DNA from: QHXM01 sp963697975
GTDB taxonomy: Bacteria > Acidobacteriota > Blastocatellia > Pyrinomonadales > Pyrinomonadaceae
Direction of reading: 5' to 3'
NCBI GenBank assembly: GCA_963697975.1
Contig: OY969111.1
Coordinates: 2,170,001-2,234,000 of the forward strand
Length of the DNA stretch: 64,000 nucleotides
In this document: one piece after another, positions 45,310 to 53,985 of the stretch
Numbering within the stretch: position 1 is the stretch's first letter
How the letters are laid out: each line of letters opens with the position of its first letter
Made by a program: the position numbers and the translations under genes
Notes under the pieces: generated by a model
Database searches by the model: none
Told to the model about the DNA's origin: nothing
What the model saw: only the letters and a program-made list of their open reading frames with translations

Positions 45310-46569
45310 TCAATGCGCCGAAGAGCAGGACGAACACCCGTTCGCACCCGTGCGAGGCTCTGCCAGAATAGGCAGGTAACGGCTGGAACTGAGATCAAGA
45401 CGCTCGGCGAGGAAGCGTTTCTTAATCGTCTCCGCTGCTTGCAGCAACTCCGGGTACCGGCTGCCGCCTTCGCAAAACTCGCAATCGCCGTGCGCGGGAA
45501 CTGGTAATCGGAGCGCATGAGCGCGCAGGTGCGTCACCTCGCAGAGAAAATCAACAGGTGATTCTGCGTCACCATTTTCCAATTCACCATTAGCTGGACA
45601 CATGCCGCAGGAAGCTCTGAGTTGACACGTCTGACATTTTGACGGGCGCGTCATCTTTTTGAACCTGACCCTGGAAAGGAATTTTTCCCAGCCCTCAGCC
45701 ACACTGCCACAACGTAAATCGTAAACATCCCCATGCGAGAGGACGCAGAGGCTCATCTTGCCCTGCGGGTCAATGGCAAACGAGGTGAGGCCACCGCCGC
45801 AATGATAAACGTCGTCGCCCCAATCAAGAGGATTCTGCAAATCTGCTGCGAGTTTGTGCCATGCGCTCACCTTCTCCGGGTCGGCCAGATCAAGCTCGAC
45901 CACCTCTTCCGGTTTGAGACGCACCGCAAGCGGGCTATCCGAACAATCAATGCGCGCGTTTATCAAAGAGTCGTACTTAAACTCCACGCCCAACTCTTCT
46001 TCGGCGAAGCGCTTCATCTCAAGCACCTCGTGCTTGTTGACGGTCACGGCGACGGTCTTGAGCTTTAAGGGTAGCTTGCGCTCTCTGAGAAGTTCGATTC
46101 CACGCAAACATCTTTCATATGAGCCGGGAATGCCCGTCAACCGCTCATAGGTTTCCTTCGTTCGACCATACAGCGTGATTTCAATACTGAAAGGTCGCCA
46201 CTCCCTGAGGTAATCACTGATCTTCTCGGTGATGAGCGTGCCATTGGTGTAAAGAGTAATGAGGAAACCCTTTTTCTTGGCGTAAGTGTAAATATCTAAA
46301 AAGTCGTGGCGCGCGAAGATTTCCCCTCCGGTGAAGAGCAGCCACAACGTTCCGGCCTCGGCCAGTTCATCGAGGAGGCGGCAATGCTCTTCGTAAGTCA
46401 GTTCCAGGCGGCGAGCCGCGCGGTCTGCCATCGGGAGATTGTTGTAGCAATGCGCGCATTCCAGCGGACAGCGCCGGGTGACTTCGATAATAGCTTCAGT
46501 AGGGATTCGCTGCGACTGAACGCGCTGGTGAAGGCTCGCGCTAAACTCCCCATAGCTTATCGATTCCAT
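45310..46569 (-). CDS. Radical SAM/SPASM protein
   Basis: 419 aa from the ATG at 46569, 1 nt after the PqqD stop; a GTG at 46581 overlapping it is an alternative. The radical SAM cluster motif is CPLECAHC (C34, C38, C41). The C-terminal SPASM region has CGGGLTSFAIDPQGKMSLC, then further Cys residues of C-x2-C-x5-C-x2-C type, enough for two auxiliary [4Fe-4S] clusters. Such enzymes modify ribosomal peptides with help of a PqqD-like partner. The adjacent 56-aa peptide is the obvious candidate substrate. Confidence 0.88.
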   Translation of the reverse strand: MESISYGEFSASLHQRVQSQRIPTEAIIEVTRRCPLECAHCYNNLPMADRAARRLELTYEEHCRLLDELAEAGTLWLLFTGGEIFARHDFLDIYTYAKKKGFLITLYTNGTLITEKISDYLREWRPFSIEITLYGRTKETYERLTGIPGSYERCLRGIELLRERKLPLKLKTVAVTVNKHEVLEMKRFAEEELGVEFKYDSLINARIDCSDSPLAVRLKPEEVVELDLADPEKVSAWHKLAADLQNPLDWGDDVYHCGGGLTSFAIDPQGKMSLCVLSHGDVYDLRCGSVAEGWEKFLSRVRFKKMTRPSKCQTCQLRASCGMCPANGELENGDAESPVDFLCEVTHLRAHALRLPVPAHGDCEFCEGGSRYPELLQAAETIKKRFLAERLDLSSSRYLPILAEPRTGANGCSSCSSAH

Positions 46570-46570
46570 C

Positions 46571-46876
46571 TCAGGCTTCACTCTCTTCGACAGGCCGGAT
46601 CAATCCTTCGGCTGTCATCGAGTCAAGCAACTCGATGACATCCTGCGCGGCTTCATCCCTTATTACGTCGTACTCAGTGCTAACGGCCTCAACAATCTGA
46701 TTGACGCGAGTGCGTTCATCAATCATTTGCCAGATTAGCGCACCCACTTCGTTCAAAGTGTAAATGGAGTTGAGATCGCCGATGCTGTTCCTGATCGGCA
46801 CAATCAGGGTTTCTCCGGCGATATTGCGAGCCATGAGATTGTCGTCTTTGACAAAGGATTTATCCAAAATACTCAT
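46571..46876 (-). CDS. PqqD-like peptide chaperone
   Basis: 101 aa. The PqqD fold is suggested by the pattern FVKDDNLMARNIAGETLIV, then LNEVGALIWQMIDE and a helical C-terminal part. PqqD-like domains bind the leader peptide and present it to a radical SAM/SPASM enzyme. The next gene starts 1 nt after its stop. It opens the minus-strand cassette, facing the divergent nucleotidyltransferase. Confidence 0.86.
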   Translation of the reverse strand: MSILDKSFVKDDNLMARNIAGETLIVPIRNSIGDLNSIYTLNEVGALIWQMIDERTRVNQIVEAVSTEYDVIRDEAAQDVIELLDSMTAEGLIRPVEESEA

Positions 46877-47040
46877 GTGCTATCTTCTGATGAAGAGAAA
46901 CAACTGCCTCTTCCCTTTCGTGGAAGATGCTCAAGACAGTCGAAGATATATCGTTACAGGGCGTCGGGGATTTACGGGTTAACTTTTGAGGTTTGAGGCT
47001 AGCACGGCCATGCTTTCCGGTCAATATTTATAGAAGCTTA
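46877..47040. promoter_or_regulatory. Divergent intergenic region of the peptide cassette
   Basis: About 160 nt separate the PqqD-like gene (minus) and the nucleotidyltransferase gene (plus). Promoters for both directions must lie here, but no confident boxes could be chosen. No further peptide gene was found in it. Confidence 0.5.
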
Positions 47041-48225
47041 GTGGCTACAGCAAGCAAGAGAGAAACACCTGCCGATGCGCGTCCCGAAGTGGCGCTCTTG
47101 CTTTGCTGCGCCCGCACACATCTGGAGGCTGAAACAGCCGTGCGTGCCAAAGCTCTGCTTCAGCAAACGCTCGATTGGGATGACCTGCTCAGGACGGCGC
47201 TCCGCCACAAAGTAATGCCGCTTTTGTATCGTCAACTCAAGACGAATTTCAATGAATCCGTGCCCGCCGAGTTCATGGAGCGTCTTCGAGATTATTTCTA
47301 CCTGAATGCGGCGCGCAATCATCTTCTCACAGAAGAGTTGTGCGAGGTGTTGGAGTTGTTCGAGAGAAACGGCATTCGCGCCGTTCCCTACAAAGGCGCG
47401 GCGCTCGCGGAGAGTGTTTATGGAGATGCCGCGTTCAGGCAATTCAGCGATCTGGACATTTTCATCGACAGAGAGGATGTCGCGAAAGCCTCCGGCTTGC
47501 TGCATCTTCGTGATTACCGGAAAGAGCGCCAGCTCACGAATGCACAGGAAGCAGTCTTCATTAAAATCGAATGCGAGCATCTGTTCATACGCAATCAGGG
47601 GCGCGTCTTTCTTGACCTGCACTGGGGATTCGCTCCCGCATATTTCCCCTTCAAGCTCGATTCAGAAAGTATGTGGAGACGCCTCTGCTCAATTCCTCTT
47701 GGAAACATACACGCGCGCTCTTTCGCGCCTGAAGATTTACTCCTGATTCTTTGTGTCAATGCCGGTAAAGAGTCGTGGAAACATCTCAGCGGCCTTTGCG
47801 ATATTGCCGAGTTAATCAGAGCCAACCCGAATCTGGAGTGGGAAATGATTATGCGGCAGGCTAAGGAAACAGGCGCTCGGCGGATGCTACATGTTAGCCT
47901 TTTACTTGCCGACGAGCTACTCGGAGCAGAGCTTCCTGAACAAATAATTCAAACAATAGCAGAGGAGCGCGTAGCCCGCTCGTTAGGATTGAGAATCAAG
48001 CGGGAGCTTTTTCGGAATGAGAGAGAAGCGAGCGGTGTCTCACACATTCTGAAGCCAGCGAAAGCGCTGGATGGATTGCTGGATAAGATAAAGTTTCATT
48101 TACGTCTGGCCTTGACGCCGACGCCGGAAGACTGGACTTTCATTCGCCTGCCGGAGCGTTTTCGCTTTCTTTACTACCTGACCCGCCCCCTCCGTCTGGC
48201 TAAGAAATACGTCTTGCGCCAGTAA
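47041..48225 (+). CDS. Nucleotidyltransferase family protein (NTase_5-like)
   Basis: 394 aa from a GTG at 47041; a TTG at 46993 would add 16 residues. The N-terminal helical part precedes RAVPYKGAALAESVYG and the catalytic FSDLDIFID (D137, D139), the metal-binding signature of this nucleotidyltransferase family. Family members occur with PqqD- and HPr-kinase-like genes in several bacterial peptide or surface loci. It is divergent from the cassette, so a shared role is inferred. The nucleotide and acceptor are unknown. Confidence 0.8.
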   Translation: MATASKRETPADARPEVALLLCCARTHLEAETAVRAKALLQQTLDWDDLLRTALRHKVMPLLYRQLKTNFNESVPAEFMERLRDYFYLNAARNHLLTEELCEVLELFERNGIRAVPYKGAALAESVYGDAAFRQFSDLDIFIDREDVAKASGLLHLRDYRKERQLTNAQEAVFIKIECEHLFIRNQGRVFLDLHWGFAPAYFPFKLDSESMWRRLCSIPLGNIHARSFAPEDLLLILCVNAGKESWKHLSGLCDIAELIRANPNLEWEMIMRQAKETGARRMLHVSLLLADELLGAELPEQIIQTIAEERVARSLGLRIKRELFRNEREASGVSHILKPAKALDGLLDKIKFHLRLALTPTPEDWTFIRLPERFRFLYYLTRPLRLAKKYVLRQ

Positions 48226-48406
48226 ATTTCATCCAATTTGACCCCGTATATTTGAGGCTCACCGAAAAATTACCCGTCAGGAGCGTGAAATCCATTGACC
48301 CGCTTCGCCATCGGGAAGTACACTCTCGGAGGTTGTATTGCCTGTACCAGCCGTCTGCCCGGAACCTGTGGGTGGATTTGGGCTAGATAAGAAGGAGACT
48401 ATTTCA

Positions 48407-49054
48407 ATGATTAGGCGCGGACAGAAAGCACTCAAAGCGCTGGCTCTGGTGCTGGTCTTTTCGGTGCTGCACTTGTTCCCGGCGACTGCCTTTGCAGCAA
48501 CCGGGGCACAGGCCGGGACAGGCAAACTCACGACACGCGGCAATCAATCCATTACCGTCAACGGTATCCCGGCCAATAGCGGCGCGACCATTTTGCCGGG
48601 AGCGACGATTGAGACCGGCGACCAGGTAGGCGCGACGGTCAATCTGGGTTCTCTCGGAAGTCTTGATATTGCGCCCAACACGAAACTCCAACTGACCTTT
48701 AATAGTAACGGCACGATTGAGGTCTCGCTGATTGAAGGCTGCGTCATTCTCCGGGTCAAAGAGGGAACGTTCGGAGCAATCAATACCTCTGAGGGAAGGG
48801 TTGTGAGCAACGATCAGACGCGTAAGGAAGCAGCCGTGCTCGACATCTGTTTACCTAAGGGAGCGCCCGCAGCGATAATCAATCAGGGCGCAGCGGCCAA
48901 CGCCGGGGCGGGAGCGGGCGGAGCCGGTGGCACGGTCGCGGCGCAAGGGTTGAGCGGCGCAGTCGTCGGTGGCTTAATTGCGGGCGGTGCCGGACTGGCT
49001 ATCCTCGCAGTGATTATTGCGAATCGCGGAGATGACCCGAGTAACGGTTCCTGA
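48407..49054 (+). CDS. Secreted FecR-like domain protein with C-terminal hydrophobic segment
   Basis: 215 aa from the ATG at 48407, with AAGGAG 9 nt upstream; a longer frame from 48338 is rejected. A signal peptide (about 1-30) is followed by a FecR-like beta domain (about 40-130: GNQSITVNG, GDQVGATVNLG, FGAINTSEGRVV). A Gly/Ala-rich stretch leads to a C-terminal hydrophobic helix (GGLIAGGAGLAILAVIIANR) and a short polar tail. This could be a C-terminal membrane anchor. A strong terminator follows. Confidence 0.78.
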   Translation: MIRRGQKALKALALVLVFSVLHLFPATAFAATGAQAGTGKLTTRGNQSITVNGIPANSGATILPGATIETGDQVGATVNLGSLGSLDIAPNTKLQLTFNSNGTIEVSLIEGCVILRVKEGTFGAINTSEGRVVSNDQTRKEAAVLDICLPKGAPAAIINQGAAANAGAGAGGAGGTVAAQGLSGAVVGGLIAGGAGLAILAVIIANRGDDPSNGS

Positions 49055-49093
49055 TTAAAAGAGTTCTTAAAGCTCTCTCGATATTCTGATCTC

Positions 49094-49137
49094 AAAAGCA
49101 CGCGCCTTGTAATTCGACAGGGCGCGTGCTTTTTTTC
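49094..49137 (+). terminator. Intrinsic terminator after the FecR-like gene
   Basis: A 13-bp near-perfect stem (AAAAGCACGCGCC with GGCGCGTGCTTTT) around a 14-nt loop is followed by a T-run. It lies 40 nt downstream of the stop. Confidence 0.88.
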
Positions 49138-49284
49138 GTCAATGAAGTTGACGGCGAAGCTCACCGGAAGATGTAGCGCCCGCGCTGAAAGCACCAGCTT
49201 TATCCTTGAGCGTTGAATAAACTTTCGGGCGTCGGTTATATTCAGCCGTCCCTTTGCAAATCTTAATAATCAGGAGAGTCGCTC

Positions 49285-50301
49285 ATGCCCGATCAGATGC
49301 CGCAACCTTCCCCCGAGCTTTTCTTTGAAACAGTCAGCAGCTATCAACGCCCCGCCGCAATCAAGGCGGCCATCGAACTGGACGTGTTCACGGCTCTCGC
49401 CGAAGGCAAGCAAACTTCGCAGGAACTGGCCGCGCATTGTCAGACATCGGAGCGCGGAATGCGGATTCTCTGTGACTATCTCGTCATCATCGGTTTCTTA
49501 ACCAAAGCAGCCGGGCGCTATGCCCTGACGCCTGACTCGGCAGTGTTTCTGGACCGCCGCTCGCCAGCCTACATGGGCAGCACACTCGAATTCCTCCTCG
49601 CCCCGACGCTCGTCAGCGGGTTCGACGATCTGGCGGCAACCATCCGCAAGGGCGGGACAATGATGCCGGAAGGAGGAACGGTGGCCCCGGAGAATCCCGT
49701 CTGGGTGAAGTTCGCGCGGGCGATGACTCCGATGATGGCAATGCCCGCGCAACTGATGGCCAGGCTCTTAAGCGGCGACGGCGAGCGCGAGTTGAAAGTG
49801 CTTGATATAGCCGCCGGTCACGGCCTGTTCGGGATTGCCATTGCCGAGCAGAACCCGCGAGCCGAGGTGGTCGCGCTCGATTGGCCGAACGTCCTTGAAG
49901 TGGCTCAGGAGAATGCCCGCAAATCGGGGGTCAGTGATCGCTACAGCACTATCGAGGGCAGTGCCTTCGACGTTGATTACGGCAGCGGCTACGATGTTGT
50001 GCTGTTAACGAACTTCCTGCACCACTTCGATCCATCGACGTGCGAGAGCCTGCTAAGGAAAGTCCACGCCTCGCTCGCGGAAGGCGGCAGCGCCGTGACG
50101 TTGGAGTTTGTGCCGAACGAAGACAGGGTTTCCCCGCCCGTGCCTGCGGCCTTCAGCATGATGATGCTCGGTTCGACGCCGAGCGGTGACGCCTATACTT
50201 TCCCTGAGCTTGAGGGGATGTTCAAAAACGCAGGCTTCGCGCACAGCGAGCTTCATCAATTACCAGCCACACCGGAGCAGGTGATAATTTCACGCAAGTA
50301 G
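49285..50301 (+). CDS. SAM-dependent O-methyltransferase (acetylserotonin OMT-like)
   Basis: 338 aa, ATG with CAGGAGAG ribosome site. The N-terminal helical dimerisation region (to about residue 100) is followed by the SAM motif VLDIAAGHGLFG and VVALDWPN. This layout fits family 2 O-methyltransferases, which act on small aromatic or polyketide-like substrates. The substrate is unknown. Its TAG stop is directly followed by the ATG of the SET gene, so the two are probably co-translated. Confidence 0.82.
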   Translation: MPDQMPQPSPELFFETVSSYQRPAAIKAAIELDVFTALAEGKQTSQELAAHCQTSERGMRILCDYLVIIGFLTKAAGRYALTPDSAVFLDRRSPAYMGSTLEFLLAPTLVSGFDDLAATIRKGGTMMPEGGTVAPENPVWVKFARAMTPMMAMPAQLMARLLSGDGERELKVLDIAAGHGLFGIAIAEQNPRAEVVALDWPNVLEVAQENARKSGVSDRYSTIEGSAFDVDYGSGYDVVLLTNFLHHFDPSTCESLLRKVHASLAEGGSAVTLEFVPNEDRVSPPVPAAFSMMMLGSTPSGDAYTFPELEGMFKNAGFAHSELHQLPATPEQVIISRK

Positions 50302-50865
50302 ATGGGAACAAAGCCTGACAGGTCTAATCTATCCTACATCTCTCCCAAAGCTGCTGCACGGGAAAGCTCTATTCATGGCACGGGTCTCTTTGCCATCGCG
50401 CCGATAAGTGAAGGCGAAGTTGTCTGTGTTAAAGGCGGCTACATCTTCAATCGGCACACGCTGCAAGCTATGCCTGAGTGGTTTCGAGCAGCAGAAATCC
50501 AGATTGCGGATGATCTCTTCATCGGCCCTTTGGCAGAAGATGAGCGGACGGGCAGCATGATTTTCAGTAATCATTCGTGTGAGCCGAACATAGGGGTGCA
50601 GGGTCAGGTCGTCTTTGTGGCGATGCGTGACATCGAAGCCGGAGAGGAGTTGACGCACGATTGGGCGACGACTGACGACGACGATTATGAGATGGAGTGC
50701 CGCTGCGGGGCGGCGAGTTGTCGCAAGTTTATCACGGGACAGGATTGGCGGAGGAAAGATTTACAGAAGAGGTACGAAGGCTATCTCTCCTGGTATCTGG
50801 CCGAGAAAATCGAGAAGGATATAGACAGGATTAACAGGATTAGCAAGATTAAGAACAGCAGATAA
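50302..50865 (+). CDS. SET-domain protein
   Basis: 187 aa. The SET domain has GLFAIAPISEGEVV at its start, NHSCEPN in the catalytic core and a post-SET CRCGAASCRKFI. These residues fit a protein lysine methyltransferase. Bacterial SET proteins of this size are known but rarely assigned a substrate. The last 12 or so residues (IDRINRISKIKN) are translated from an inverted-repeat element and are probably not conserved. Confidence 0.82.
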   Translation: MGTKPDRSNLSYISPKAAARESSIHGTGLFAIAPISEGEVVCVKGGYIFNRHTLQAMPEWFRAAEIQIADDLFIGPLAEDERTGSMIFSNHSCEPNIGVQGQVVFVAMRDIEAGEELTHDWATTDDDDYEMECRCGAASCRKFITGQDWRRKDLQKRYEGYLSWYLAEKIEKDIDRINRISKIKNSR

Positions 50866-50931
50866 GTTAATTTAGCTTGCTTCTTCTTCCCTTTATCCTG
50901 TCCATCTTGTTAATCCTGTCTATGTCTTCTC
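50813..50931. repeat. Inverted repeat of the ACAGGATTAACAGGAT family overlapping the SET gene end
   Basis: Arms 50813-50840 and 50904-50931 pair with few mismatches (core ATAGACAGGATTAACA). The left arm is inside the coding end of the SET gene. Confidence 0.8.
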
Positions 50932-51418
50932 GATCGTAGTTTTCTTAGACATTTGAAGATTCACTGAAACGTTTTGCCCGAATTTTACATAAAGAGGTGA
51001 AGGACAGATTTGCTTCACCTCACCCCACGCGGGGCGACCCTCTTCGTTCCCTCCTGAAAGAGGGTCGCCCGACTTTAAATATACGCTGCTTATCCTTATC
51101 CTCAATGATGAATAACCCGGCGGCGACGCATCCGGGCTGGTTTGCAGCCTCGCACGCCCCACGCCTGGGAATTTTTAAACGGCTTAACACTTCGCTGGGC
51201 CGCTCTGTCCCATCGTGCGTCCCTTTCGTCACATTAAGCTGGCTTGATTTGTCTAAAGGTCGCCTAATCACGGGTTGGCCGCCTCCTCCGAGAGGCCGAC
51301 TATCTAATGATAGCAAGGACGCGCTTCACTTTTTTTCGGCTTTTCCTCAAAACACGGGACAAGCACATGCTCCTCCGTTTGTCCTCACGCTCGGCATCTG
51401 ACATTATCTGACGAAGCT
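50866..51418. other. Gene-free region with repeats upstream of the histidine kinase
   Basis: 553 nt with no convincing gene; plus-strand frames here are built from repeat sequence. It contains the right arm of the element at 50813-50931 and two further hairpins (50994-51021 and 51032-51070). The promoter of the histidine kinase gene should lie near the right end, but no boxes were chosen. Confidence 0.6.
50994..51070. repeat. Two adjacent perfect hairpins
   Basis: A 9-bp stem (GAGGTGAAG, arms 50994-51002 and 51013-51021) is followed by a perfect 13-bp stem (GGGCGACCCTCTT, arms 51032-51044 and 51058-51070). No T-run follows, so a REP-like element is more likely than a terminator. Confidence 0.75.
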
Positions 51419-52552
51419 ATGAACGAACTTGTAAAAGACAGACCCTGGTGGCAAAGCCTTTGGGCGCGCGCAGGTCTCATCTTTGGCGTGTGGACAATCA
51501 TCGGTCTGGCTTTCAGCGCGCAGTGGTATTTCGCTGCGTTCCGCTCAGAGCAGCCCGTTCCCTGGTCGCGCGCTCTCTATGTGCAGATGAGCTGGGGCTA
51601 TCTCTGGGCGCTTGCCACCCCGCTGGTGCTTTATCTTGTCCGGCGCTTTCCCATAGAGAAACAGAACTGGACGCGCGGTCTCCTCGTGCATCTTTTCGCC
51701 AGCACCTTGCTCATCTTCATCGCTGGCGTCATCGGCCACGTCATCGTCTATTTGAATTACGGTCGTGCGCTGGGACGCACCTACTCGTTTGAGAACTCTC
51801 TGCGCTTCGCCGTCAGCAACTACACGGAGGGCATGGGCGTTTATCTTCTGATCGTGTTTCTCGCCTATGCTTACAGCTATTATCAGAGGTATCGGCAAGG
51901 CGAGCTTCGCGCCTCGCAGTTGGAGGCGCAACTCTCGCAGGCACAACTGCAAGCTCTCAAAATGCAGCTTCATCCTCACTTTCTCTTCAACACGCTCCAC
52001 TCAATCTCCGCGCTGCTGCACAAGGACGCGGAGGCCGCACGCAAAATGATTACGCGCCTCGGAGATTTTCTGCGCCTCACGCTGGAAAACTCCGGCACGC
52101 AGGAAGTCACGCTCAAAGAGGAGATGGAATTCCTGCGCTGCTATCTGGAAATCGAGCGCATACGCTTTCAGGATCGTCTCACCACGCGCGTTTTTATTGA
52201 CCCGGAGGCGCTCGACACGCGCGTCCCCAACCTCATTCTTCAACCCATCGTCGAAAACGCTATCCGCCACGCCATCGCCCCGCGCTCCACTCCGGGCGAA
52301 ATCGAAATTCGTGCGAAACAAGAAGATGGCTTCCTTCGTATCCGAATATTAGACAACGGTCCGGGTCTCCCCATGAATCGAACCGTCGACAGCCTGTTCA
52401 AGAAGGGTCTGGGGCTAATGAACACACAAACGCGCCTTGACCGTCTTTACGGCGCTCGGCATCGTTTCGAGATAGCCAACGACCCCAAAGGTGGATTGGC
52501 CGTGACTCTGGAAATACCTTCGGCGAACGGAAACGGCGCGGCCTCCCACTGA
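51419..52552 (+). CDS. LytS/YehU-type sensor histidine kinase
   Basis: 377 aa. Four hydrophobic segments (about residues 15-155) precede a short coiled coil and the His_kinase domain. The phosphoacceptor is H187 in LHPHFLFNTLHS. The ATP-binding part has PIVENAIRHAI and GLGLMNTQTRLDRLYG. There is no extracellular sensor domain of note. It pairs with the LytTR regulator 135 nt downstream. Confidence 0.88.
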   Translation: MNELVKDRPWWQSLWARAGLIFGVWTIIGLAFSAQWYFAAFRSEQPVPWSRALYVQMSWGYLWALATPLVLYLVRRFPIEKQNWTRGLLVHLFASTLLIFIAGVIGHVIVYLNYGRALGRTYSFENSLRFAVSNYTEGMGVYLLIVFLAYAYSYYQRYRQGELRASQLEAQLSQAQLQALKMQLHPHFLFNTLHSISALLHKDAEAARKMITRLGDFLRLTLENSGTQEVTLKEEMEFLRCYLEIERIRFQDRLTTRVFIDPEALDTRVPNLILQPIVENAIRHAIAPRSTPGEIEIRAKQEDGFLRIRILDNGPGLPMNRTVDSLFKKGLGLMNTQTRLDRLYGARHRFEIANDPKGGLAVTLEIPSANGNGAASH

Positions 52553-52687
52553 GGCGAATAGCTGCAAACCTGAATTAAAAACAGCCAAGCGCAAAGAGTT
52601 TTGCCACAACCGGCGCGCTCGCGGTGTTTTCTATTCAGGGATAAGTCTACCCTACGGCTCTACTTGAAGTAAGAGGACGATAGAAGC

Positions 52688-53473
52688 GTGACCACCTCCC
52701 CGACGCGAATTCGTGTGCTGCTCGTTGATGACGAGTTGTTAGCGCGCGAGATGATTCGCGAGATGCTTGAGGACGACCCCGATGTGGAGATCATAGGCGA
52801 GTGCGTCAACGGCGAAGAGGCCATCGCTGCCATCGAAGAGCACGCGCCCGATCTGCTTTTTCTGGATGTTCAGATGCCTGAAGCGAGCGGCTTCGGCGTC
52901 CTTGAGAATTTGAAGAACGGGCAGCGCATGCCTCACGTCATCTTCGTCACGGCTTACGATCAATATGCCGTGCGTGCCTTCGAGGTTCATGCGCTCGACT
53001 ATCTGTTGAAGCCTTTCGACCGCGAGCGTTTTGAAGCTTCGTGGGAGCGCGCCAAAGAACAAATTCTGAAAGAGAAGAATGGCCGCATGGACGAGCGCAT
53101 CCTGACGCTGCTGGAAGAACTCAAGGCCGGGTCGAAATATTTAGAACGGCTGGTTATCAAATCCTCCGGGCGCGTCTTCTTTCTGGAAGCGGACGATATA
53201 GACTGGATTGAAGCCGAGGGCAACTACGTCTCCGTGCATAGCGGCATGAAGTCGCATCTGCTGCGCGAAACTATCAGCAGTCTCGAATCGCAGCTTGACC
53301 CGAAAAAGTTTCGGCGCATCCATCGCTCCTCCCTTGTTCAGATAAACAAGATCAAAGAGCTTCAGCCCTGGTTTCACGGCGAGTACCGCATCATTCTGCA
53401 TTGCGGGGCCGAGTTGATGCTCTCGCGCAACTATCGCGAGAATTTGCAGGAAGCTCTGGGGAAAGTTCTCTGA
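52688..53473 (+). CDS. LytTR family response regulator
   Basis: 261 aa, GTG start. The receiver has DD at 14-15, phosphoacceptor D60 in LFLDVQMPE and a conserved Lys in YLLKPF. The C-terminal LytTR DNA-binding domain (about 150-255) has VFFLEADDIDWIEAEGNY, FRRIHRSSLVQ and LSRNY. It is the partner of the upstream kinase. LytTR regulators often control surface or extracellular products. Confidence 0.9.
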   Translation: MTTSPTRIRVLLVDDELLAREMIREMLEDDPDVEIIGECVNGEEAIAAIEEHAPDLLFLDVQMPEASGFGVLENLKNGQRMPHVIFVTAYDQYAVRAFEVHALDYLLKPFDRERFEASWERAKEQILKEKNGRMDERILTLLEELKAGSKYLERLVIKSSGRVFFLEADDIDWIEAEGNYVSVHSGMKSHLLRETISSLESQLDPKKFRRIHRSSLVQINKIKELQPWFHGEYRIILHCGAELMLSRNYRENLQEALGKVL

Positions 53474-53493
53474 GATGAAGGACGGAAAAATCA

Positions 53494-53804
53494 GACCGAG
53501 ATTTACAGGATTAACGGGATAAGCGAGACACCAATTCGCCGCGCGAGCCGCGATTGAGTTGAGTTGTGCGTCTCAACGCACAGGAATAGGACCATGATGG
53601 TTCACGCGTCGCGCCAGCGACGCGTGAACTGCCGTCGCGTAGTGATTCAACCGTCGCTGGCGCGACCCGCAACAACACTCACCGTTCATTCCCGGCGTTG
53701 AACTGCCGGGCTAAAATCAGTCTGCCTCTACACTGCATGAAGCAACACTCTTATCTTTAATTGTTCCTGGCTTATTAATCCTGACCATCCTGTTAATCTC
53801 GGTC
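53494..53804. repeat. Inverted repeat of the ACAGGAT family with a long spacer
   Basis: Left arm GACCGAGATTTACAGGAT and right arm ATCCTGTTAATCTCGGTC pair at 17 of 18 positions, separated by about 275 nt that contains other palindromes. It is like a composite repeat. Confidence 0.7.
53600..53666. repeat. Compound palindrome with three related arms
   Basis: 53600-53612 and 53617-53629 form a perfect 13-bp hairpin with a 4-nt loop. The 15-nt core GTCGCGCCAGCGACG (53608-53622) recurs in inverted form at 53652-53666. Confidence 0.8.
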
Positions 53805-53985
53805 CATTCTCTTCAGCGGTGGACGCTCCTCGTCCCTCTCTTAGGCCGATTGGTCACAAGCTCTGGCCCTTTTGTCACAAAAGAAAGATGTAGCGCGCAC
53901 ACCCCGCGTATATTTATCGTGCGCGACTTTACAGCGACTACGGTTCAAGCCCAGAAATGAAGAACCGCAAAGGGGAGGTTATAAG

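Larger units (their letters stand above)
53474..53985. other. Gene-free region rich in palindromes
   Basis: 512 nt with no convincing gene. An outer pair (53494-53512 and 53787-53804) belongs to the ACAGGAT repeat family. Inside it are a 13-bp hairpin and a second inverted copy of its arm. The GGGGAGG ribosome site of the next gene is at the right end. Confidence 0.6.

Noticed and set aside
48287..48391. Short frame upstream of the FecR-like gene
   Set aside because: About 34 codons with a weak site and no family resemblance; it could be leader sequence only.
50997..51401. 134-codon plus-strand frame
   Set aside because: It is largely built from hairpin and repeat sequence, with no recognisable domain.
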